64,000 nt of DNA from Plutella xylostella. Its lineage: Eukaryota > Arthropoda > Insecta > Lepidoptera > Plutellidae. A model generated the notes under the pieces. It ran no database searches. It had not been told where the DNA came from and saw nothing but the letters and a program-made list of their open reading frames with translations. Location of the stretch: positions 9,434,001 through 9,498,000 of the forward strand of contig NC_063997.1 in NCBI RefSeq assembly GCF_932276165.1. The letters are read 5' to 3'. The translations under genes and the position numbers were made by a program. Positions 25,481 to 37,131 of this stretch are shown one piece after another (within the stretch, counting starts at the first letter, position 1; every line of letters starts with the position of its first letter).

Positions 25481-25524
25481 CATAGAATAACAAGTACAGC
25501 AGTACTAGTACTCGTTATTCTATG
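25481..25524. mobile_element. 44-bp palindromic micro-MITE with 8-bp target duplication
   Basis: Arms CATAGAATAACAAGTAC and, inverted, CATAGAATAACGAGTAC (one mismatch) surround a 10-base loop. The 8-bp sequence CTACAGAC is present on both sides (25473-25480 and 25525-25532). CA...TG ends and an 8-bp duplication fit hAT insertion. The size is extreme for a transposed unit. Confidence 0.7.
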
Positions 25525-25532
25525 CTACAGAC

Positions 25533-28405
25533 TAAACCTACTTATGGCTCACTGGTTATCGATTACATTTTCCTTTAATTAATACAGGAAGGATAATAAT
25601 AAGAGTACAAAATACAGGAAGGATATGTAATCTATTCGGTGGAACATTTCACATAAATGCAATGCACCGTGCTCTCATTAGCAGACGGTCGGCAGAGCAG
25701 AGCCGCGCTTGTATCAGAGGCGGTGTGCTCGTTGTATGAATTCACATCTAGTACGGTCAACAAAAGTATAATTTTCACACAATATGCTCACGCGTTAGTT
25801 GATGATTCGCAAACTCGTTTTTCAATGAGTACAAAAACTTACGGTATCTACTTACATCTAGAATCTGGATAGAAAGGTCACGATGTTTTACTTCATTCTT
25901 AGAGTATGTGTTATAACTGTAGGTACTTAAATTCCTCAATTGAAAATAATTTCTTCAAATGAGAGGACAATGCCTTATCTGCTAAGCCACGACGATCAAA
26001 ACAATGTCTTACTAGATATTCGATTTCTATCGTCAGATGAATTCGAATTTTAGATAAACTGTATGTAAATTACCTCCTCCTATCTTTGCTTTACTAATCG
26101 AACTTTTATATTCAAACAATCTAAAAAAAATATTACATAATCATAAGCTTAGAAAATATTAACTCCATTGTGCCTACTGGACTATCGCTACAATAATTTT
26201 AACATATCGATTTTACAAGCAGTGAGGGTGTAATGCTGGATTCGTGACCCAATAGACTCATACTGACTCATTATGACTCACCCGATGATACCGTGAGGTA
26301 GCGACGGAATAATTCAACACATTGTTGCTAGCATTCGTACTTGAACCACCTTGACCTCCTCCGAGTAAATAAGTAGTTGAGTCATGTTGGTTTTCTGAAT
26401 CACTTGCTTATAAACCCTGTATAAGCTCTGTAAAAGCTATTGCGCCTGAAGTTTGGTCGAGGTGATATTATTTTACTACGCCATCAAGACGAGATAGGAT
26501 ATACGACGTCTGTAGTCAATAGTGGTCAGAAAATTTCGCCATCGATTTCGCCACGGTTTGCCGATATAAGTCATGCTGGATTACTATGGCAGCCAGGTAC
26601 AACACCACAGGGTACTAGAGAATATGAGTGAAATGAGCTTCCAGCTATTGTTTTATTTTCGCACCCGACCGCACGTTGGGTGACCCTAATGTTTTTTTTA
26701 TCCGCGCCCAAAAAATTATATAATCATGTATGTATATGGCTGTCTGTAGTAACTTAAAGCGGCATAATAGTCGTAGTTATTATTTATAATTTATAGAAAA
26801 AAGCTTAAATTTCCAAAGCAGTATAATATCATGTAAAGGAAATCGCTAGAGATCCCGCTACGTAAGCTCATTTACGATTTCGCACACTCGTCTCGCGATG
26901 GCGGAATTTAATTTCGCATCTCTTTGATCGCCGTCGCTGAAAATATTTTGAATAACTTCGCTGAAATCTCTTGCTTCAGCGTAAACGAATTATTGACGGC
27001 GGCGGCGGAAATAATAATGAATGCTCCAGAGCCGAGGCTGTGCTTTTAACTTATTAATGTTTTAATTATAAAATGTACTTTTTTTTTTAAAAAACACTGT
27101 TACAGTAAGGGATGCAACTCATGCAACTAATTTTATTCCAACGGAAACTATATTTAAGTTGTGAAGATGTTTGTGATGATAATTTTATTCACAATACGAT
27201 TATTATTCGTGTTAAATTATGTTCTGTAATAATTACTACTCAAATTACTAAAATTTTTACACTACAAAACAGTACAAAAATTACCTTATAGCAATCTATT
27301 GTATGTGCAATAAAAAACATTTATCATATATTTCAGATGTATTGTGAATATTTAATGCCATTTCGCTCCCTGTTTGTGTATAAGAGCACTTCAGAAAGGC
27401 TTTAGCCAATCAAAGGGGTTTATTTTTAATTGAGCTGCAAAATGGTTGGCAATTGGCGGATAGGTAGCTGGTAGAGTATGTATATTTATATCTACATAAT
27501 TTTATATGATGAATTTCTAGTTAGTGTTCAGACTTTTCAGATAATAATACATACTTTTTACATAATAATATATCAAAAGGTGCATGAAGTCTGTGAGTAA
27601 TTTTAAACCTACGCAGTTGTTCCTAAGACTGCTTTTCATAGGTTCAGTAAATTTAAAGGGGAAACAGCCTTCCAGTCAGTGAAAGTTGAACAATAACTGT
27701 CGGACCGTAATAATGTTTGTAACATTTTAGGTGCAATATTCTGTATAAGATTTAGTTCTATGTGTATTTTATGTGTGCAAGTAATGGGGACTACCGTTTT
27801 TTTGCTCACCAGTTGGCGCCACTGTCGACCGAGGTCAAGAGGTACCATAGCTGTCAAACTTATCAAAGGAGACTGTATCAAATTGGCGCGAAATAAAGTT
27901 TTAAAATTTTGAATCTTATAAGCTTATTAATTATAAAATAACTATCATCACATCGAGTTACTATGCCGCAATGTAGTGTAGATCCGTTATGTTCGGAAAG
28001 AAAAGGAGGACTTATGTTAAAAAGTGATAAAACTGTTCTAAAACAGTGGCTTGTGAAATAATTATTATCCGAAAATCTCGTGTTTGTGAAAATCATTATA
28101 ACCAATTTCAGAAAGAACATAATGTAAATAATGATTAGGCATTTAATAAATACAATAAAAATAAAAGAATTACACACTGATTTAACTTTTATTTATCCTT
28201 TCCGTTTAAACACACTGCTATACAAAAAATATAACACATTAGTAATCCACACAATGAATGCTGGTTGAGTTGTTAGTTGAAACTAAATAATGTTAGTATA
28301 GTATACTAAGTATTCTATTATTTGTGGGGGTGTCAGTACCTGCACCTGGCTCACTCGAATGGAGCCTTTGTGCATATCGCCTTAAGGTCTAAACTCCACT
28401 CCTAA
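25533..28405. other. No gene seen
   Basis: AT-rich non-coding sequence. It includes a cluster of AP-1-like sites (26254-26280) and a short GGCGGCGGCGG run at about 26998-27008. Open frames here are short and unrecognised. Confidence 0.45.
26254..26280. promoter_or_regulatory. Cluster of AP-1-like TGACTCA sites
   Basis: AGACTCA, TGACTCA and TGACTCA occur with starts 10 bp apart (26254, 26264, 26274), one helical turn each. TGACTCA is the consensus for AP-1/bZIP factors. Function is inferred from the spacing alone. Confidence 0.3.
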
Positions 28406-28407
28406 GC

Positions 28408-28555
28408 TTGGACCATTTCCTACCACGCTGGTCCTCTGCAGGTTGGTGGGTTCGAAAATCTAGATGTGCAGGTTTTATCACGATGTTTTAATTAACCGTA
28501 AGAGCGATGGTATACATTGTACATAAATTCCAAAGTACTCATTGGTGACAATATC
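28408..28555 (+). repeat. GGACCATTTCCTACCACGCT lepidopteran repeat
   Basis: The core GGACCATTTCCTACCACGCT, then GGTTGGTGGGTT, a GTGCAGGTTTTATCACGATG block and a terminal CTCATTGGTG follow the order of a very common lepidopteran repeat that I know from memory and that often forms retroposon 3' regions. This copy is diverged and has no tail. Confidence 0.55.
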
Positions 28556-29254
28556 TAGATCTGGAGTTTAATTATTAGTGTTCACACTGCTATACAAAGT
28601 TTCTGAAGGCCACTCAACAGTAAGTATACACTGAATCATTTTGTTGTATGATGCTGTCCTCTACGTTTCCAACCAAGTTACTGTTACGGTCATAGTCTTG
28701 GTGTCTGTAAAAAGTAAAAACATAGCTGTTACCTTAGCAAACAAGCATACACTTCGTAAAAAATAAGTTTGTAAACAGTAAACAAACTAACCTCGGAATT
28801 AGCTGCTCTTTGAGACTGCTTATTTTTGTGCCCCTTTTCCTTAATTATTCAGCTTTCAACGACAAATAATCCATATTTGCGATAATTTTGCAAAAAGAGA
28901 TCACTTTTCAACAGGGAAATGAACGAAAATATAATTTATCACGAAGCCCGCCAAACAAATTATATGAAAAGTAAAATGTCACTTGACCTGAGTCAACACC
29001 AGCGCCCCTAGCGGCAAATTCACACGCGTTAGCCCCCATTGATTTCAGTCGTAGATTAAGTACTAGCACAGAATAATAACTACTACCAGGCACTAGTTAA
29101 CTTAGTTAGAAATTACACGTACCGCAACTCCAATTCATATATATGTATGAGTAAAGTATTATGATATAAGAACGGGACTTTCAATATTATGATAAGAGAA
29201 ATGGTAATATTTTACATTATTTGGCTACAGACAGCTACAACAATATCGTAGCAC

Positions 29255-29316
29255 TGGCCGCGTAGCGCGCTACGACGTAGCCTATTGCTACGCTACGCTA
29301 CGCCGCGGCGTAGCAA
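29255..29316. repeat. CGTAGC/GCTACG palindrome cluster
   Basis: CGTAGCGCGCTACG (29261-29274) and GCTACGCCGCGGCGTAGC (29297-29314) are perfect palindromes joined by iterated GCTACG units. A related CGTAGC-rich stretch is at about 55665-55745. It is GC-rich within AT-rich DNA. Confidence 0.6.
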
Positions 29317-31269
29317 ATAATAAGCTGCTATTATTGATAAACTTGATTTATGTTGTTTTGTTCAATAATGGACCGATTACTGTTGTAGTATCAAATGTGA
29401 AATATTATGTGTGACCACTTAAAAAGATGTAAGCGAAAAGTTTTCTAAAAAGTATTCTTTGTTATTAAATGTTAGTCTGGAATTAAACACTTACAATTAG
29501 ATACTGATCTATGCTTGTGTGGAATCTAGTAACTGAAGAAATCATAAGACGTGCCAGAATACGGCTCTGAAATAAAATCGAAATTCAGCTTAGCTAGAGA
29601 TTTTAGTCGTGAAATAAAATTGCGAATAGCGAGTGTTACATAAACATAAGAGTTGATTTTGTTTTAAGTTTGTTTCATTTATTGTTATTTTACACAAGAA
29701 TAATTATGTGTCTTTACGAGTGGGTAGTTACGGATATTGATTACACAAAATTATACTTTTATAAAAATAAACGATTTCATCCCACAGTACAGTCATGCTG
29801 TTTCATTTAGGAAAGATACATTTAGTTAATACAGTCTTATCATCGTATATATTATCGTACGTTCTTAAAAACACACATATCAATAAACATTATTCATACC
29901 AATCCCCGATAGTATAGGAAAGAAAACAAAACAAGAATATTACTATTATACGAAACAAGTAGGAGTTTCAACGGTAATACGCTATTTGCGAGGTGGCAGC
30001 TCCCATTCGGCCCAGATCCAACTTAAATTGGATGCACAATGCGAGATAGAGCTGTGCATTCTCGACCCGTGCATTCCAACTTGACTGTTGTCTTGCTTAT
30101 CAAAGGATTGAATATTTTAAGGGCAGATATACAAATATTCAGACGCGACAGCAGCAGAATTATTCTATTACCCTTATAACTTTTAACTGGCTATTGAAAA
30201 ATCTGCTATAAAATCGAACAGATTCTGGAAAAAGAAGCACGATATTTTTGGATGATTTGTATCTCTCTATATTTATTTGTGTAGATAAAATATATATCAG
30301 ATATTGCTGCTTCTGCCAATCTTCGTCGGTGTGTAAGATTACCCCACATAGCACCTACACTTAGATCGGATTACGATATATGTATAAGCTTTATCCAGCT
30401 GCAGCCATAATATTACATAAGAAAATCTTTACTGCAAGTAGTATTGATATTTTATTCAAAACGAGACTATATTCATATGAGGTTAAGGTTGAATAAAGAT
30501 TGTTCGCTGGTGGTGAAAGCAAGTGGAAGACGTAGTTTGGTGCCAGAAGCCTAATCCTTCTTGTAACTTTAACTGACATTCATGTAATGAACTTGGATTA
30601 GTTACACGGCTATTATAATATCACAAACCATTTAAACGTAACCGAATTATACTTATGGACATAACTGCCAATTGATTTATACCAATATTTACTTATACTG
30701 AATAATTATTACTGTAAAATATGTACCTCTATCTAACTGAAATAGTCAAGTATACTGAAACCAGTCTATAAAGACCTGTAATCTTATGAGCACGGTGGGC
30801 ACAGGGAGGTCTTGTAATCATGCCGGTTGGCGAAAGGGCTCGCGAATGTTTCCTGATTCCGCGCAACGTATCGAGTCGACCGCCCTCGCGCGGGCAAAGA
30901 ATATGGAGCTGTAGATGTGGTGAAGGCTACATTTAAAACTTCATGTAGAGATTACCATGCTGTTGCTGGTAAGTGTAAAAAAAATAATTAAATATTAAAT
31001 ACATGCAAAAAGTTACGTTAAGTTACATTACACTTCGCAAGTGACAGATGAGGCTGCAAAAATCCCGCTATTCTCTTTTAGAAAGGGGCTCCTGCGTGAC
31101 TACTAATCAAGAGTATCTGCTTAAAATACGTCCGTCCGCCAGTCAGTGACTGACAACGACACTGATTGGCACATCATTCCTCTAACTAACGCTAGCCAAC
31201 TGTCACTGGCAAGTAAAGAACATACTGAAGCAGAATAACTTAGCAGTGTCTCATCTGCAGAAATCTTCC

Positions 31270-31370
31270 CCCTCATACTCTTTGGCGGCGCGGCGCGCGG
31301 CTCCGGGCCAGTGCCCCGCGCGGCGCCACCACTACCGCGCGCCTCCACCGAGTCATCTCCCGTTAAACGA
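31270..31370. other. GC- and CpG-rich island, function unclear
   Basis: A sharply GC-rich 100-bp patch in AT-rich DNA. A 128-codon frame crosses it on the minus strand (31121-31507), and another open frame crosses it on the plus strand. Both would be dominated by Gly, Ala, Pro and Arg from composition. A TCTGCAG precedes it on the plus strand, but no donor follows. A promoter or 5' UTR patch is as likely as coding sequence. Confidence 0.35.
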
Positions 31371-31896
31371 ACTGTACCCAGCAAAATACACCTGATTATG
31401 ACCACCATGCATTGCGTCTCGGGAAATAATCCCTCAGCCGTTGCGTTCTTGTAAACTGTTGAAGCAGTTGCCATTGCTTGTTCTAAAGTTTTCCATCGCG
31501 CGTGCAATCAGAAACAATTACTTTAACGTTCGTTCAGGAGAGAGGTGTTTTTACAAACTCTTTGTGTAAAATCAGCACATGCTGTAGAAACCCATTAACA
31601 GGTGAGTTTGTGTTTCATTATCTAGAAACAGTTAGTGCTTATGTTGTTAAGTATTGATTGTAGAGAGCGGATTGTCTGACTATTTTAGATCATCCCACGC
31701 TTAACCTTTGCCGGTTATTGAAATACTGAAATGAAAAAACAATAGAGAGCATGAAGAGCTATTTCTGAAATAACTTTTTAAAAGTAGGTAACTTACTTAA
31801 TTATTAGGCATACAATTACTTGATACCTTGATAATACCTATACAGTGACTTTTATAATAGCGAGAATATTTTTTTATAATTTTAGTAGCTACATAC

Positions 31897-32007
31897 TGTA
31901 ATGAGGCGAGCAATCAAGAACACGGTTGATGTGCGAATGGTCTTTATTATTAATATGAAGTACGTATTAGGTACCTATGTATGGAGGGAAGGTGTTGCCA
32001 CACTACA
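31897..32007 (-). repeat. 3' LTR of the LARD-like element
   Basis: 111 bp with no mismatch to the 5' LTR at 37017-37127. The flanking ATAC at 31893-31896 is one half of the target duplication. Confidence 0.88.
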
Positions 32008-32020
32008 CCTTCCCCCTTTT
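32008..32020 (-). other. Polypurine tract of the LARD-like element
   Basis: The minus strand reads AAAAGGGGGAAGG directly before the 3' LTR, the expected primer for plus-strand DNA synthesis. Confidence 0.8.
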
Positions 32021-33363
32021 CGAAAAAAAAAATGGTATAATACATTTTTTTAAATTAGTTTATAAACAAATACCTAGGCTATTATTAATTTTGAAAAAAT
32101 CCAGATTTCATTATAATATTGACAAATTCGGTTAAAATTCGGAACACCAAACAATTTTACCTATTTATTATTAATATCATTATCATTTGAACCTATTGAA
32201 AAAAAATGTATTGAACACGAAACAATTTTTAATAATACCATTGACATCAATTTTTTTTTATATATATAGGTAGATATAATGATTTATGTACTTAAACTCT
32301 AAAAATTACTTTAAGTGTGTACTTTCATGGTAAACAAAATATAATGGCAATAAAAGTATGAACAATATTATTATTATTTTTACACTGTTAGTTTTTGTTA
32401 TGCTTATATTCTATGTTCAAATATCAATACAAAGGTATATAACTTTTCAAATTTTAATATTAGTTTAATAACCTGAACACAATTTCACAAGTAAGTTATA
32501 TTTGTAGTACACACTTTAGTACAATATTCATATTTAAAAAATAAGTGCAATTCCACTTTGATACATAGCAATAATTATCTATAGCCAAAATTATTATACA
32601 GTAAATTATACTTTTGCTTAAAACTAAACATATTATCTTAACATAAAGTAATGTTAAATGAAAAACCAATAAATGAAGAATATTTAACATTATGTATGTT
32701 ATTCCTGTTATTATTATTTGATATTCATCATGTTGAATGAAGGGAGTAATAATCAGAAGCAAGCACAGGTTGAAATATCATATTCTTAAAAATACACGAA
32801 TGATTATACTTTTGTAACTTAAAACTACTTATAACGTACTGTTGACGCATTGTTGACGACTATAAAGACTCGCTTGTTCATAATTTTACTACCCAAAATT
32901 AAATGTAGGTATATAGGTATTATTTAAAATCTTTTATTTTTATTACACCTGTATAGCTGTATAGGTACCCTTAAAATGTATACTCCAAACATATTTTTAG
33001 ATTTAATATTAAAATTTCAATAAGTATTTATATTAATTATTTCAAGTTATTTAGTTTCAATATTATTAAAACTCCGTATATATACTTGTTCTACAAGAAA
33101 CTCATTGAACACAAGTTGTGTCCAACTAAAATTCAAAATTATCTAATGATTATAGAAGGATTTGTCCTTGATTGTACTTGTAAATATATTTAAATTGAAA
33201 TTATTCGTTTATTTGATTTATTTACTACATTATGATTAAAACTTTATCTTATCTTCTTTTTTATATATTAAACTGACGTATGTTATTAATTCAAATCATT
33301 ATAATGTTTCTTCCTATACATATTTCCTTTTTTAAATACTTCTTTTGACATTTACTATATTTT

Positions 33364-33527
33364 ATTTATTTTGCGTATATTTATCATCATTCATATTCGT
33401 TTATTTTCAAAATTACCTTTAATCATTTATTTATACTTTATTTCATTTATTTTGCGTATATATTTCATCATTCATATTCTTTTATTTTCAAAGTCATCTT
33501 TTTATTATTTATTTATACTTTTATTTC
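33364..33527. repeat. 81-bp tandem duplication inside the LARD-like element
   Basis: ATTTATTTTGCGTATAT begins at 33364 and again at 33445. The two units match closely through CATCATTCATATTC and TTATTTATACTTT. The plus-strand open frame of 100 codons here arises from this T-rich duplication. Confidence 0.65.
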
Positions 33528-36500
33528 ATTTCACACACATACATTTACGAAAAGGTACATATAATTATTTCCACTCTTTGGTGGGCCAGCGCTGGTCTTC
33601 ATTATTTATTTATATATTTATCTGTAGGGTACGCGAAACAACGAGAGTCGACTCTATAATAATTATAATATAAAACACATATTCCATAAATATTACAAGG
33701 GCACATTTAAACTAGCTCTACTCTTAGGCAATTCCAAAATTCTTCACGGAGGGTTCTCGACCGCACTATGATCAGAAATAAGGACGTGACACCTTGTTGT
33801 ACCCTACCATATGTACCTTCGATGACTTTGCTATTTACTTTTTATTTATATAAGTCCTCTGACCATACGTAATCGCTAATTATCTAAGTAATTGCGCTCT
33901 GTATGTCCCTTACTCGTATTACCTTCTTTATATTACTCATATCCTTTAGAATCCTTCGGCCAATAAAATATTGTTAACGCTTGGGTGATCAGTCCAATTG
34001 TTTATCAACGTCTTAGAGACCAAAGTATCCTCAACCATACATTACTCACGTGCACAATGAGCTACTGAACCTTCATACATTATCATATATTCTTCATCAT
34101 TGCTTACTCATAATCATTTTCTCCATAAATCATACATCTTCATTCAATTTACAAAACTAATCAATCCTCAAGACTCAAAAGAGTACTAAACAATCTTTAT
34201 ACTTGTACATCGATACCTATACCCTTCGCTTATCTACATACGACGACGGCAAGACGATTCGTACCTAATCATCATTTCTTGGAACGACAAAAAGATCTTT
34301 AATACTACATCCAGCCGTGTCTTTGCTCGCAAAATAAACTTTATACTGTATATTTTACTTATATTTCTTCTATTACGATTCTGTTTTCTTTTTAAACCAT
34401 TATGTTTATGTAACAATATCTAATATTTATTTACTATATTTTTATTCTTTACATTCCAAACTTTATAATTTTTATTTATGGGTAGGTACCTATACTATAC
34501 CAGTTACATATTTTTCAAAATCATATTTCCTAATTTAATTCTGGTACGTAGTTATAATGTTTTTATTAGTTTACTCAATTTATTTATTAATATATAATAC
34601 TGAAGTTACGTACGTGTCGTTCTGACATACTGTTCATTTCGAATAATTTGTATTGAAAGTTTTGTTGATACTGGAACTTCGTTATACTATCGGGATATTT
34701 AATAGAAAAAATACCAATGCCAAATCCTTAAGTTATTTTAATATGGTGTCAGGTGGTGTTTGAACTGGTGGTCAGGTTTCTCTGAATCTAACTGTACGTA
34801 AGTATTTATTTTTATCATCAGTTTTTATTTTTATAATGTATTTAATTATCTAACGCGTTGAATTTTTGACTACTGCATATTTCGTGATTCTGTTGTAATA
34901 CTTCCAATGAATGATATCCTAAACGTAGTTACATCCAAAAATAATAAATTTATTTTAGACCTGTTATAACTTTAGCTTAAGTGTTGCATCGAGACATGAC
35001 ATGATTTCCCAATATGCATGATCATCAGATTCCTCACTGCATGCGCGGCGGATCGAAATACGATATCTGTTGAGCGTGTGACCATTTTTGTGAGAAGTAT
35101 TTTGTTATATGGATTCAAAGAATAATGCTATGCATCGCTCCAAATATGTAATTGAACTTTGATACGATATTTTTATACTTAATAAGAAAATGGGGAAAAA
35201 TACTATCGGGTTGCTATTGCAAGACTATGACAAACTCTTTATTACTGCACAAGGTAAACTCTAATACAAGAAAAATTGTTATGACGGGTTTAAAAAAAAT
35301 CTAATTACTGATAAAATACATATAGTTTTTGATTAAGTATGGTTAAACGTACTCATACATACGTAGGTATGAAATAAGTATTTACGCGGGATTAACTTTA
35401 TTACTAGAATTAAAATATTAAGATTTGTATTTATTGAATTGCATATTTACGTACTATTAATTTTATTTGACCAATATCTGGCTCATAGTGGATTATTTAA
35501 TTAATTGATTTTTATTTTTCTATTTTACTTTTTATTTGTTTAAGTATTTATAATTGTAAATTAAGTGCAATAAAATATTTTATTTATTATTTCTTATCTT
35601 CGTATCTATAATATTATGTGATTTAATAAATGAATAGCGGTTTAATTTTTAAATGTAAATAATCAATTTAAATATAGCTAAAAAAATGGCTAGTCAAGGA
35701 ATGTTTTTATAGACCAAAAGTTTTTATAGTACCAAAGAACATTTTTAATTTAAGTGATTAAGTAAGTAAATAGGAAATTGTGCAATGCATTGAATTTGTA
35801 ATTTGGATTATTTTATATTTTAAACAAAAATGTATCTATTTAAGTATATAATTTAATTTATTGTAATTTGATTAGGTTAGCAGTTTAATTTTGAAATTTG
35901 AATAGTACTTTGACGGAATTTAGACATTTTAAATTAAAAAATATTTTCGAACAAACTATAAAAAATAAGGTAATTATATATTTTATTATTTGGTAATTTT
36001 ATGAGTTCCATTATTTATCGGTATTAGAATTGTCTTATCTTTTAAAAATCATTTTTTTTTTTTGTGATTTAAGCCAAACATTACGAGTACTTTAACCTGA
36101 AAAAGAAAATATCCTGAAATGAAATATAATATTATGTAGGTAATATAACAATTGACAATAAGTATCGACACGTACGATAAGTATTTGATTTTCTTATAAT
36201 TTTTACTAGATTTACTTGATGAAATTACCTAGTCGTCAACAAGCGTCAATAACTAATTACATATATCTTTTCCCAAAGAAAATAAACATGCAACAATTTA
36301 TAACTGAATTACTAATATTAATACTTTAGAACTGAATTACTATTTAAGCATTCGAATACTATTTATTCTTACTGAAATATTTATGTATTCATCTTCTACA
36401 TAAAATTACAAAAATACTTTACTTATATTTTGACAACAATAACTTTACGAATTTAACTGAAAAAATGTAAATCAACTCAAAAAAGAATTTAAATAATTTG

Positions 36501-36544
36501 CAAACCTGAATTTCTAAGTAATGTTCCGAAAGAATATAAATTTC

Positions 36545-36750
36545 TCATCTGGGTGGCGCGGCGGTAGAACATGCGGGGATCCAACTGTGGGCGCGTCTAG
36601 CTCCTCGCGTCCCTCTGGGCAGCATCAGGCAGCAGCATCCTCCTCCAGCCTCGCAGCTGTAGCTCGGAGGACATCCTCTGCTACCCGACTCGCACACTCC
36701 CAGCGCCTTCTCCTCAACAGCCAATTTGTCTCCCGGCGCCATCCATATTT
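36545..36750 (-). other. GC-rich insert near the 5' end of the LARD-like element
   Basis: About 270-470 bases downstream of the primer site, where a packaging signal and gag start would normally lie, composition switches abruptly from AT-rich to GC-rich and back. Two overlapping minus-strand frames of 65 and 63 codons cross it (36545-36742 and 36625-36816). Neither resembles Gag in any motif I can see; no CCHC knuckle is present. It may be a captured host fragment, a residual leader or a structured packaging element. Confidence 0.45.
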
Positions 36751-36998
36751 TTTTTTGTAGAATTGTATTTTTATTTTGTCCACTTGTTTGTCATGTTTAT
36801 TTTCTTCAAGTTTCATTGCTTATAATAGCATGATTATATTATTTATTGGAATTTTAATCCTATAGATTATATTGATTGTCCATTTTCATTTTATTTTTAC
36901 TATCATTATCACTCACACTACTTTTTTTTAAATGTAAAAGTCCTTTGTTTTTAATTTATTTTATTTTTCGGTCCGCCGGCACTGCCACGGAGGCAGGC

Positions 36999-37016
36999 CG
37001 GCTGGCACGGTCGCCA
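36999..37016 (-). other. Primer-binding site, tRNA-Arg type
   Basis: Directly adjoining the 5' LTR, the minus strand reads TGGCGACCGTGCCAGCCG. As I recall, mdg1 and 412 use TGGCGACCGTGACAGG, complementary to the 3' end of tRNA-Arg; this agrees at 15 of 16 bases. Confidence 0.75.
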
Positions 37017-37127
37017 TGTAATGAGGCGAGCAATCAAGAACACGGTTGATGTGCGAATGGTCTTTATTATTAATATGAAGTACGTATTAGGTACCTATGT
37101 ATGGAGGGAAGGTGTTGCCACACTACA
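37017..37127 (-). repeat. 5' LTR of the LARD-like element
   Basis: 111 bp, identical to 31897-32007. On the minus strand it starts TGTAGTGTGGCAACACC and contains AATAATAAAG, a possible polyadenylation signal, near its middle. It is short for an LTR that must hold U3, R and U5. Confidence 0.88.
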
Positions 37128-37131
37128 ATAC

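Larger units (their letters stand above)
28556..31896. other. No gene seen
   Basis: Mostly AT-rich. Two GC-rich islands (about 30820-30910 and 31270-31370) and a palindromic CGTAGC cluster (29255-29316) are noted separately. The rest shows nothing recognisable. Confidence 0.45.
31897..37127 (-). mobile_element. Complete non-autonomous LTR retrotransposon (LARD-like)
   Basis: The element has 111-bp direct terminal repeats that read identically, starting TGTA and ending TACA. The 4-bp target duplication ATAC is present on both sides (31893-31896 and 37128-37131). On the minus strand a primer-binding site follows the 5' LTR at once, and a polypurine tract precedes the 3' LTR at once, which fixes the orientation. 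The 5009-bp interior is strongly AT-rich and lacks any gag, protease, reverse transcriptase or integrase frame; the longest frame is 100 codons and lies on the opposite strand. Identical LTRs indicate recent insertion, so proteins came from another element. A 4-bp duplication and tRNA-Arg-type primer recall the mdg1/412 branch of Ty3/gypsy, but BEL/Pao cannot be excluded. Confidence 0.88.

Noticed and set aside
31121..31507. 128-codon minus-strand frame over a GC-rich island
   Set aside because: Gly/Ala/Pro/Arg-rich from composition, open on the other strand too, no donor site and no recognisable family.
33371..33673. 100-codon frame inside the LARD-like element
   Set aside because: Antisense to the element, Phe/Ile/Leu-rich from T-rich sequence, and generated by an 81-bp tandem duplication.
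31897..37127. Reading the LTR element on the plus strand
   Set aside because: Only the minus strand places a tRNA-complementary primer site after the first LTR and a purine tract before the second.
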